Assembly: GCA_963823215.1 (NCBI GenBank)
Contig: CAWGKT010000008.1
Span: 189,924 to 253,923 of the forward strand
From: CAIWHR01 sp963823215
GTDB taxonomy: Bacteria > Pseudomonadota > Gammaproteobacteria > Burkholderiales > Casimicrobiaceae
Direction of reading: 5' to 3'
Length of the DNA: 64,000 nt
Made by a program: the position numbers and the translations under genes. Position 1 is the stretch's first letter. Each line of letters begins with the position of its first letter. Below, piece after piece: positions 16,985 through 24,382 of the stretch. The notes beneath the pieces were generated by a model. That model searched no databases. It was not told where the DNA came from and worked only from the letters and a program-made list of their open reading frames with translations.

Positions 16985-18508
16985 ATGGAGATCCTGCAAC
17001 ACCTCGGGACCGGATTCCTGCAGGTCCTGGAGCCCGCCAACCTGCTGGTCCTGGTCATCGGCGTCGTGCTCGGCCTGCTGGTCGCGGTGCTGCCGGGCCT
17101 CACACTGGTGATGGGCGTGGTGCTTGCGCTGCCGTTCACGTACCGCATGCAGATCACGCCCGCGATCATCCTGCTGACATCGATGTACGTCTCGGGAACT
17201 TACGCCGGAGCGTGGACGTCGATCCTTTTCCGCATCCCAGGTGAGCCGATGGACGTGCCGTTGCTCTGGGACGGCTACACGATGGCGCGCAAGGGCCGGG
17301 CCGCGGCAGCGCTGGGCTGGACCCTGGTCTCGGCCTTGTTCGGCGGACTGCTGTCGGCCACGGTCATGGTGACGCTGGCGCAACCCATCGCCAACATCGC
17401 GCTGACGTTTTCGACGCCCGAGTACTTCGCCATCGTCTTCTTCGGGCTGGTGAGCGTCGGCTCGCTCGGCGGCGGATCGATGACCAACGCGTTCATCAGC
17501 CTGTTCTTCGGCCTGCTCATCGCGACCGTCGGCGTCGACGACATCTACGGCGCCGAGCGTTTCGTGTTCGGCGTGCCGCTGTTCAAGGACGGCATCCACT
17601 ACCTCGTGGTGATGGTCGGTGCGTACGGCCTGGGCGAGGTGTTCTCGAGGCTGGAAAAGGGCTTCGTCTCCGTGGCGGTGGACAGCGCTGGCGAGGTGAA
17701 GACCCGATTGCCCTCGTTCCGGGAGATCCTGGCGGCCAGGATGACGTTCCTGCGCGGGTCGCTCATCGGCATCGTCGTCGGTATCGTGCCCGGCGCCGGC
17801 GCCACGATCGCCTCGTTCGTCTCCTACGGCAGCGAATTGCAGTACGGCAAGAAGAGGGACCAGTTGGGCACCGGCATTCCGGAGGGCATCATCGCGCCGC
17901 AAACCGCCGCCACCTCGTCGGTGGGCGGTGCGCTCATTCCGTTGGTGACCATGGGCATTCCGGGGAGCGGCGCAACGGCCATCATTCTCGGGGCGTTCCT
18001 CCTGCACGGGTTGCAGCCCGGGCCACAGGTCTTCCAATCGTCCCCCCAGATCATCTACGCGATGTTCGCCTCGCTGTTCGTCGGCATCATCGCCATGTGC
18101 GTCATCGGCTACTTTGCCGCGAAGCTGATGGTCAAGGTGCTGGATCTGCCGGAGGCGATCGTCTCCGCTTACGTCGTGATGTGCTGCTTCCTCGGCGCCT
18201 ACGCCTCGCGCAACAACGTGACCGACCTCTGGCTGCTCGCGGGCTTCGGCATCGTCGGCTATCTGTTCGAGCGCTTTCGTTTCCCCATCACGCCGCTGGT
18301 GCTGGGCGTGATCCTGGGGCCGCTCGCGGAAACCAGCTTCGTGACGACGATGGTCAGCTTCAACAACGACTGGACCGTGTTCTTCACGCGCCCGGTCAGC
18401 GGCGTCCTGATGGTGATGGCATGCATCGCGCTGATCTATCCGCTGGTGCGGCACCGGATGCAGCAGCGAAAGCTGCGTCGCGAGCGTTCCTCGCGGATAT
18501 CGTCGTGA
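16985..18508 (+). CDS. tctA: Tripartite tricarboxylate transporter large permease TctA
   Basis: About 507 aa, with about 12 membrane segments. The family signatures are GLLVAVLPGLTLVMGVVLALPFTYRM near the N-terminus, SILFRIPGEPMDVPLLWDGYTMARKGRAAAALGW, and a second PG-containing repeat GIVPGAGATIASFVSYGSE with IPEGIIAPQTAATSSVGGALIPLVTMGIPGSG. It starts 7 bp after tctB. It couples substrate import to the proton or sodium gradient, taking ligand delivered by the Bug protein. The cluster ends here; the next gene is on the opposite strand. Confidence 0.94.
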   Translation: MEILQHLGTGFLQVLEPANLLVLVIGVVLGLLVAVLPGLTLVMGVVLALPFTYRMQITPAIILLTSMYVSGTYAGAWTSILFRIPGEPMDVPLLWDGYTMARKGRAAAALGWTLVSALFGGLLSATVMVTLAQPIANIALTFSTPEYFAIVFFGLVSVGSLGGGSMTNAFISLFFGLLIATVGVDDIYGAERFVFGVPLFKDGIHYLVVMVGAYGLGEVFSRLEKGFVSVAVDSAGEVKTRLPSFREILAARMTFLRGSLIGIVVGIVPGAGATIASFVSYGSELQYGKKRDQLGTGIPEGIIAPQTAATSSVGGALIPLVTMGIPGSGATAIILGAFLLHGLQPGPQVFQSSPQIIYAMFASLFVGIIAMCVIGYFAAKLMVKVLDLPEAIVSAYVVMCCFLGAYASRNNVTDLWLLAGFGIVGYLFERFRFPITPLVLGVILGPLAETSFVTTMVSFNNDWTVFFTRPVSGVLMVMACIALIYPLVRHRMQQRKLRRERSSRISS

Positions 18509-18708
18509 ATGAATCCGTCGGCGGGCGCGCTGCCGTTGCCGTCGTGCTCCGGGGGCGAGGTTGGCGGCTCATGTCCTGACGGGCTCAGTACGGCCAAGAG
18601 TGGCAGTCCCGACTTAACTCCCAAATCTCGTCAAAGCAGCCGTTTGTAGGAACGCGGCGTCTAGGGGCTCGTAGGGCCTGTTGCCGCCATGGTCATTGGG
18701 CCAGCATG

Positions 18709-19542
18709 TCACCGACCTAGATCGTTACGATGCGGCACGAAAAGGCTCTCAAGCTCCGCAAAGCTGATGGCATTATCGGAGAAGCGGAAGGTGCCTTCGG
18801 ACACCATCTCGCGTGCGGCATTCACAAGCGATCCGAACGCAAGCCGTGCGAGGGCCGAACCTACGCTTATGCGTTTTACGCCCGCTTCGGCCAGTTGCGG
18901 TACGTCGAAGGTGGCCCCCGGCATCCCCATTACGACATTCACAGGCTTCACCAGAGCATTACAAACCGTTCGAATGGTGCCGAGGTCATGGAGGCCCGGA
19001 GCATAGAGAACATCAGCACCAGCCCTTTCGAAGGCTTGCAGCCTTCGAATGGTGTCATCCAGGTCGTGTCGACCCCAAAGGAAATTCTCGCATCGAGCCG
19101 TCAGCACAAAGTCATGCGGCAACGCCCTGCAAGTCTGCGCAGCGGCTGCTATGCGCTCAACCGCCAATCCGAAATCGAAGATTGGATCGTTTCGCCGGTT
19201 GGTGTGGTCCTCGATGGAACAGCCTGCGAGTCCAATATCGGCCGCAGCCCGGATCGTCTCAGCGACACTTTCCGGGCTGTCTCCGAATCCTTTTTCAAGG
19301 TCGGCCGACACGGGCAGGGGCGTTGCGGCTACGATGGCGCGGCAGTGTTTCAGGGTATCGTCGCGTGAAACCTGACCTTCTTGAACGCCAAGGGAAAATG
19401 CCATCCCCGCGCTCGTGGTCGCGAGTGATCGAAAGCCCATCGAGGCAAGAATGCGCGCACTTCCGATATCCCAGGGGTTGGGGATGATGAACGCGCCCTC
19501 TTCTTCATGAAGCGCGCGGAACGCTGCACCTTTCTCACTCAT
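18709..19542 (-). CDS. Isocitrate lyase / PEP mutase superfamily enzyme
   Basis: About 277 aa. The family folds as an alpha/beta barrel binding Mg and a 2-oxo acid. Visible elements are FIIPNPWDIGSARILASMGFRSLATTSAGMA, ADLEKGFGD (metal/phosphate loop), GLAGCSIEDHT (catalytic-region Glu-Asp), ARCENFLWG, and AGADVLYAPGL. The lyase KKCGH loop is not obvious, so it may be an oxaloacetate decarboxylase, carboxyvinyl-carboxyphosphonate phosphorylmutase-like protein or a 2-methylisocitrate lyase relative. ATG 19542 is supported by AAGGGG upstream and by the family N-terminus; the frame runs open to 19896. It is transcribed convergently with the tct cluster. Confidence 0.85.
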   Translation of the reverse strand: MSEKGAAFRALHEEEGAFIIPNPWDIGSARILASMGFRSLATTSAGMAFSLGVQEGQVSRDDTLKHCRAIVAATPLPVSADLEKGFGDSPESVAETIRAAADIGLAGCSIEDHTNRRNDPIFDFGLAVERIAAAAQTCRALPHDFVLTARCENFLWGRHDLDDTIRRLQAFERAGADVLYAPGLHDLGTIRTVCNALVKPVNVVMGMPGATFDVPQLAEAGVKRISVGSALARLAFGSLVNAAREMVSEGTFRFSDNAISFAELESLFVPHRNDLGR

Positions 19543-20059
19543 TCCAAGCCCCTTGCTTAGGATCCTCCCGGGAATTCTGTCACGGGATTTGGCCCTCCAG
19601 TGCATCCGCGCCGAAATCCGTGGCGCGGGAACGATGTTTTGGCGCGTTAAATGGCGCCCAGACCATGTACGTCCGCTCCCGAGGACGGTGGACGACCGGA
19701 GAGGGTCGACAAGCGCCCGTCGGACGGGAACAACATGAGACTCCTTCACCCAATAGGGGAGTTGTTCATGGATGCCGCCACAAAGACTGAACGGCCTGCA
19801 GTGCTGTGGAACAAGGGCAAGCTGCTCGGCGAGAAGCTGTCCTTCCTGAAAGGCCGTAATCCTTGATATTGTTGACTTCGGCCCATCGTTGCACACTAGG
19901 CGTCTCGGTTATGATGACCCGACCACGGACGAGCTATCAACTCAAATGGGCAGAAATTCTGGAACGGGGCAGGCGAGGTTTGCGGAAGCCACCCTGTCTC
20001 GCGGCGCGCCCGATCAAGTCCGGTCCCCTGCGACGGTACGCACTCCCTGATAGACATAG
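19543..20059. other. Intergenic stretch with a mobile-element remnant
   Basis: About 517 bp between the PEP-mutase-like gene and the NUDIX gene. Apart from the truncated integrase at 19768-19866 no gene is recognisable. The stretch 19867-20059 has scattered short frames with no motif. It probably represents debris of an old insertion. Confidence 0.45.
19768..19866 (+). pseudogene. N-terminal remnant of a short tyrosine recombinase/integrase
   Basis: A 32-codon frame with an upstream AGGGGAG Shine-Dalgarno. It begins MDAATKTERPAVLWNKGKLL, which closely resembles the start of a widespread short proteobacterial integrase (typically ...PWNKGKLVGQK.PLK.KDIWAIR...). After GEKLSFLKG the frame hits a stop, and no continuation of the family (DIWAIRxRL and the catalytic domain) is found within the next 200 bp. 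It is therefore a 5' stub left by deletion or recombination. The identification rests on my memory of the family N-terminus. Confidence 0.6.
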
Positions 20060-20679
20060 ATGTTTGCTTGGCTAGCGCGTTTCATAGAGCACCACCCCAA
20101 GCTCCACAGGTTCTCGCTCCTCGTTTGGCGGCTGTTTCCGCCTCGGCTGGCCGGGTTCCTGAAGGGACTGCTCGCGCGAAAGTGGCTGGTAGGGGCTGTT
20201 GCGGTCATGATCGACGAGAACACCTCCCCCGTGGAGGTGCTCTTGGTGGAACACAGTTATCGGCACAAAGGAGCATGGGGCCTTCCTGGGGGATCGCTTG
20301 AGTCGACACCCGGTGATCCTTACCGACCACGCAACGACCACTCTTCTGACGACGTGATCGAGGCCGCGTTGCGCCGGGAAATATTGGAGGAACTCGGTAT
20401 CGAAATTGCAGTGATCAGCCTGCTTGAAATCGATGCCATACCCTATGTTGCCGAGGAACCCGGACCCTACAGGCTGGACTTTTACTTTCGGTGTGCGCCC
20501 CGTGACGGATTTCAGGCATTACGACGCAGCCTGAATCCGGACAAACCAAGCCCTGCTCGCCGGAGATCAAACATATACGTTTTGTGCCTCTGGCCGACTT
20601 GACCAAGTACGATCTGTTTTCGTCAGATCTCAGATTCCTGACTGAAGACCTCCCTCGACACAGGGTCCGGCACGGCTGA
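20060..20679 (+). pseudogene. NUDIX hydrolase with frameshift near the C-terminus
   Basis: NUDIX enzymes hydrolyse nucleoside diphosphates linked to another moiety. The main frame (20060-20602) carries GGSLES..., then REILEELGIEI, the REUxEExGU half of the box. The box is split: about 15 residues (TPGDPYRPRNDHSSDD) separate the leading glycine element from the acidic helix. After RLDFYFRCAPRDG the frame degenerates, and a second frame continues naturally with PEIKHIRFVPLADLTKYDL...DLRFLTEDL and stops at 20679, which looks like the true C-terminus. A single-base indel between about 20505 and 20560 explains this. Gene or sequence error is undecided. Confidence 0.75.
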
Positions 20680-20701
20680 ATCCTACGGAGAACGGAACTC
20701 C

Positions 20702-21364
20702 ATGACGATGAGCGACTTCGATGCGCGGGCGGCGACCTGGGACGACGATCCGGCCAAGGTCGAACGCGCGCAGGCGGTCGCCGACGCGATCGTTCGCAGC
20801 GTTGCGCTTACCAGCGCGATGCGCGCAATGGAGTACGGCTGCGGCACCGGATTGCTGAGTTTCATGCTGCGCCCGCGCCTCGGCGAGGTCACGCTCGCCG
20901 ACGTTTCCGACGGGATGCTCGCGGTCGCCGCGGGCAAGATCGCGGCGGCGAACGACGCCTCGATGCGAACGGTGAAGCTCGACCTTCTCGTCGACCCGCT
21001 GCCGGCCGAGCGCTACGACATCATTTACTCGGCGATGACGCTCCACCATGTTCCGGATACGGTCGCGATCCTGCAGCGCTTCCACGCCGCGCTCGCGACG
21101 AACGGACTCCTGTGCATCGCCGACCTTGACGCCGAGGATGGCTCCTTCCATGGCGCGGGATTCGACGGCCACCTCGGTTTCGATCGCGCGCGGCTCGGCG
21201 CACAGGCGCGGGAGGCTGGATTCACGTCCGTGGAGTTCTCGACGGCCCACGAGATCGAGAAGATGGTCGACGGCCGGCTGCGCCAGTATCCCGTCTTCCT
21301 GATGGTGGCGCGGAAGGCATCCGGCGGTGCGCGAGGTGGAAGGTGGCGATCGTCGAACGACTGA
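20702..21364 (+). CDS. Class I SAM-dependent methyltransferase
   Basis: About 220 aa Rossmann-type methyltransferase. Motif I is AMEYGCGTGLLSFML (about residue 45), motif II strand end LADVSDGML, and motif IV YDIIYSAMTLHHVPD. A UbiE/COQ5-like or small-molecule methyltransferase. It overlaps the following enolase-superfamily gene by 22 bp, so it heads or belongs to the long rightward operon with glutamate mutase. Its substrate is unknown. It may be an independent housekeeping gene caught at the operon's upstream end. Confidence 0.85.
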   Translation: MTMSDFDARAATWDDDPAKVERAQAVADAIVRSVALTSAMRAMEYGCGTGLLSFMLRPRLGEVTLADVSDGMLAVAAGKIAAANDASMRTVKLDLLVDPLPAERYDIIYSAMTLHHVPDTVAILQRFHAALATNGLLCIADLDAEDGSFHGAGFDGHLGFDRARLGAQAREAGFTSVEFSTAHEIEKMVDGRLRQYPVFLMVARKASGGARGGRWRSSND

Positions 21365-22416
21365 ACCTGTACCGACTCGAAATGCCACTCGCCACCCCGT
21401 ACAAGCTGTCCTTCGGCTCGGTGACGCGGTTCGACACGATTGTCGTCGAGGCGCAGGACGGCGAAGGGCGCGTCGGTCTCGGCGAGGCGACGCTGCTCAC
21501 CGGCTACACCGACGAGACGATCGACGGCTCGTGGGAGCTGATGCAGCGGCTGGCCGCCGGCTTCCCCGGCCTCGTGCCGGAGCGCTGCGTGGAACTCTTG
21601 GCCAGCGTGGTCGAAGCGGCGCCGTTCGCGGCGACCGGCCTGACCACGGCGATGGAGATGCTGCAGTCGAGCGCCTGGCTGCGCGTGAACGATGCGACGC
21701 GCGTGCCGCTGCTCGGCGTGGTGAACGGCACCGAGGCGCGTGAGCTGGAAGTGGAAGTGACCCGTTTGCTGGATGAAGGCTTCGGCACGCTGAAGGTCAA
21801 GGTGGGCTTCGACGCCGATCAGGACGCCCGCAGGGTCAGGCTGATCCAGAGGATCGTCGCCGGCCGCTGCCTGTTGCGGCTCGACGCCAACCAGGGGTAT
21901 GACCGGGCCCGGGGCTGTGCCTTCGCGGCAGCGCTCGACCCCGAGGGCGTCGAGCTGTTCGAGCAGCCGTGCGCCGCCGGCGACTGGGACGGCGCGCTGG
22001 CAGTGGCCGCGGTGTCGGCGGTCCCGATGATGCTGGACGAGTCGATTTACGGCATGGACGACATCGAGCGCGCGGCAAGGCTCGGAGCGGCGCGCTTCAT
22101 CAAGCTCAAGCTGATGAAGATGGGCAGCCTCGAGTCTCTGGCGAGGGGCATCCGGCGCATCCGCGAGCTGGGCATGGAGCCCGTGCTCGGCAACGGCGTC
22201 GCCTGCGAGGTCGGCTGCTGGATGGAGGCCTGCGTTGCGCGCACGTTGATCAACAACGCCGGCGAGATGAATGGTTTTCTCAAGCCGGTAACGCGCTTGC
22301 TCGCCGAGCCGCTGCGCTTCGCGGACGGCGCGCTGATGCTTGCCCCGGGCAGCGTGCCGCGCCTCGAGCCGCAAGCGGTGGCCGCGTGCGCCGTGGCGCG
22401 CGCCGCCTTTCACTGA
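21343..22416 (+). CDS. Enolase-superfamily (muconate lactonizing/mandelate racemase-type) enzyme
   Basis: About 357 aa with the capping domain (LNLYRLEMPLATPYKLSFGSVTRFDTIVVE) and barrel motifs: LKVKVGF (KxK, second strand, about residue 150), the metal ligands LLRLDANQGYD (Asp), GVELFEQP (Glu) and MMLDES (Asp), and the sixth-strand lysine in FIKLKLMKMGS. That is the muconate-cycloisomerase/OSBS/dipeptide-epimerase pattern, with proton abstraction alpha to a carboxylate. The GTG start overlaps the methyltransferase. Glutamate mutase follows, and 3-methylaspartate ammonia-lyase, the next enzyme of that pathway, is also an enolase-superfamily member. A similar role here is attractive, but the active-site layout is not the classical one. 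Confidence 0.85.
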   Translation: MAIVERLNLYRLEMPLATPYKLSFGSVTRFDTIVVEAQDGEGRVGLGEATLLTGYTDETIDGSWELMQRLAAGFPGLVPERCVELLASVVEAAPFAATGLTTAMEMLQSSAWLRVNDATRVPLLGVVNGTEARELEVEVTRLLDEGFGTLKVKVGFDADQDARRVRLIQRIVAGRCLLRLDANQGYDRARGCAFAAALDPEGVELFEQPCAAGDWDGALAVAAVSAVPMMLDESIYGMDDIERAARLGAARFIKLKLMKMGSLESLARGIRRIRELGMEPVLGNGVACEVGCWMEACVARTLINNAGEMNGFLKPVTRLLAEPLRFADGALMLAPGSVPRLEPQAVAACAVARAAFH

Positions 22417-22417
22417 T

Positions 22418-22496
22418 GGGCCCCCACGCTCACTTTGTTCGCTGCCCCCCGAGGGGGCGCACAGCGCCCTTCGGGCGGCCGGGCGGGCCCTGACAG
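22418..22496. repeat. REP-like GC-rich repeat inside the mutase operon
   Basis: The spacer contains CCCCCACGCT, then GCTGCCCCCCGAGGGGGC and GCGCCCTTCGGGCGGCC, which fold as two adjacent hairpins. It is the inverse, diverged form of the elements at 49406-49481 and 49495-49570 (shared core GCCCCCTCGGGGGGCAGC and AGCGTGGGG). It could act as an intra-operon mRNA processing or stability element upstream of the mutase genes. No cobalamin riboswitch is apparent. Confidence 0.65.
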
Positions 22497-22512
22497 GTCG
22501 CGGGAGCCGCTC

Positions 22513-22950
22513 ATGTCCGTCAAGACCCTGGTCACCGGTGTCATCGGTTCCGACACCCACATCGTCGGCAACCGCATCCTGTCGAGGGCGCTGGAAATGG
22601 CCGGGTACAAGGTCGTCGCGCTGGGAGCGCTCACCCCGGCGGCGGAATTCGTCAAGGCGGCCATCGAGACCAATGCCGATGCCATCCTGGTGTCGTCGCT
22701 ATATGGACAGGGGGAGCTCGACTGTCGCGGCTTTCGCGATCTGTGCATCGAGGCGGGGCTGGAGCGCATTCTGATCTACGTGGGCGGCAATCTGGTCGTC
22801 GGCAAGCAGACGTGGGAGGAGGTGGAGCAGCGCTTCGTCGCGATGGGCTTCGACCGCGCGTTCCCGCCCGGTACCCGGACGGACGACGTGATCCGCATCC
22901 TGGCGCAGGACTTCGAGTTGCGCGCGCGGGACTCTTCGAGGCAACGGTAA
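22513..22950 (+). CDS. glmS: Glutamate mutase sigma (S) subunit, cobalamin-binding
   Basis: Small B12-binding component of adenosylcobalamin-dependent glutamate mutase (methylaspartate mutase), which rearranges L-glutamate to (2S,3S)-3-methylaspartate. The about 145-aa protein shows the base-off/His-on motif GSDTHIVGNRIL (DxHxxG), then the SxL element SSLYGQGELDCRGF and a C-terminal YVGGNLVVGKQTWEEVE, typical for this subunit. The start is ATG 22513, since the frame continues upstream only through the repeat. The L and E subunit genes follow directly. It is not the glucosamine-6-phosphate synthase that shares the symbol. Confidence 0.95.
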   Translation: MSVKTLVTGVIGSDTHIVGNRILSRALEMAGYKVVALGALTPAAEFVKAAIETNADAILVSSLYGQGELDCRGFRDLCIEAGLERILIYVGGNLVVGKQTWEEVEQRFVAMGFDRAFPPGTRTDDVIRILAQDFELRARDSSRQR

Positions 22951-22966
22951 TGCGCCGGCAGCGACC

Positions 22967-24382
22967 ATGAAAGCCGCCCTGCTCATCGACTTCGGCAGTA
23001 CCTACACGAAGCTGCGTGCCGTCGACGTGGGACGAGCGACGATCCTCGGAGCGGGACAGGGGCCCTCGACGGTCGGCACCGACATCGCCATCGGCATGCG
23101 CGCGGCGCTCGCTGATCTCGAGCGTCACATCGGTGTCCTGCCCACATTCGCCTACCGCCTTGCCTGTTCCAGCGCCGCCGGCGGCTTGCGCATGGTCACG
23201 GTCGGCCTGGTGCGCGAATTGACCGCGGAGGCGGCGCGCCAGGCGGCGCTGGGCGCTGGGGCACGGCTGGTCGGGACGTTCGCGTACCGCCTGACCGCCA
23301 CGGACGTGAATCGGATCGAGCAGCTCGCACCGGACATCCTGCTGCTGGCCGGCGGCACCGACGGCGGCAACAGCGAGGTCATCCTGCACAATGCCGACGC
23401 GCTCGGCCGAAGTCGGCTTGCCTGCCCGATCGTGCTGGCGGGCAACCGGAGCGCGGTGGATCCATGTGGCGAACGGCTTGCCGGCAGGGCGGTGATCGTT
23501 GCCGAAAACGTGATGCCGGAGTTCAACGTGCTCAACATCGAGCCCGCGCGCGGCGCCATTCGCGAGGTGTTCATCGACCGCATCGTGCACGCCAAGGGCA
23601 TCGACCGCGCGCAGGCGATGTTCGACCGCGTGCTGATGCCCACGCCGGCGGCCGTCATGGAAGGGGCGCGCCTGCTGGCCGACGGCTGCGACGGATTGGC
23701 AGGACTCGGCACACTGCTGGTGGTGGATCCGGGCGGGGCAACCACCGACGTGCACTCGGTCGCCTCGGGGGCGCCAAGCCGAGCGGGTGTGATTCCGCAG
23801 GGCTTGCCCGAGCCGCGGGTGAAGCGCACGGTCGAAGGAGACCTCGGCATGCGGCACAACATCGCGGCCATCGACGAAGCGGCGGGAGCGGGTGTCATCG
23901 CCGCGGAAAGCGGGCTCGCGGTGGCACGCGTGCGGGATCTCATCGCCGAGCTGGGGCGCAGCGTGGAGCGCGTGCCGGCCAACGCGGACGAGGAGGCGCT
24001 GGATCGCGCGCTGGCACGCGCCGCAGTGCGCCTGGCGGTAAAGCGCCACGCCGGCACGGTGGAGACGATGTTCACCGTGTCCGGGCCGGCGGTCGTGCAG
24101 CGCGGCAAGGACCTGTCCGACGTGGATGTCGTGATCGGCACCGGCGGCGCGCTCGTGCACAGTCCGGATCCCGCAGCGATCCTCGCAACCGCGCTCGCCG
24201 ATTCCGGTGACCCGCTTTCGCTGCGACCGCGCGCGCCGCGGCTCCTGCTCGACCGGGAGTACATTCTCTACGCCTGCGGCCTGCTGGGTCAGGTCGAGCC
24301 CCGGCAAGCGCTCGCGCTGGGGCTCGCGCATCTCACGCTGCTGAACCGGGAGATCGGCGATGAACGCACCGTCCGCACCTGA
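22967..24382 (+). CDS. glmL: Glutamate mutase accessory ATPase GlmL/MutL
   Basis: An ASKHA-fold protein of about 471 aa found between the S and E subunit genes in many glutamate mutase operons; it probably reactivates or assembles the mutase with its cobalamin. Motifs are the phosphate-1 loop ALLIDFGSTYTKLRAVD, LLAGGTDGGN, the phosphate-2 type VVDPGGATTDVHSV, and SGPAV...DVVIGTGGALVH near the C-terminus. It starts 16 bp after glmS and overlaps the E subunit start by 23 bp, indicating translational coupling. It is unrelated to the mismatch-repair MutL. Confidence 0.93.
   Translation: MKAALLIDFGSTYTKLRAVDVGRATILGAGQGPSTVGTDIAIGMRAALADLERHIGVLPTFAYRLACSSAAGGLRMVTVGLVRELTAEAARQAALGAGARLVGTFAYRLTATDVNRIEQLAPDILLLAGGTDGGNSEVILHNADALGRSRLACPIVLAGNRSAVDPCGERLAGRAVIVAENVMPEFNVLNIEPARGAIREVFIDRIVHAKGIDRAQAMFDRVLMPTPAAVMEGARLLADGCDGLAGLGTLLVVDPGGATTDVHSVASGAPSRAGVIPQGLPEPRVKRTVEGDLGMRHNIAAIDEAAGAGVIAAESGLAVARVRDLIAELGRSVERVPANADEEALDRALARAAVRLAVKRHAGTVETMFTVSGPAVVQRGKDLSDVDVVIGTGGALVHSPDPAAILATALADSGDPLSLRPRAPRLLLDREYILYACGLLGQVEPRQALALGLAHLTLLNREIGDERTVRT

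Noticed and set aside
22418..22496. Possible cobalamin riboswitch before glmS
   Set aside because: The spacer is under 100 bp and is filled by the REP-like hairpins; no B12-box-like sequence is visible.
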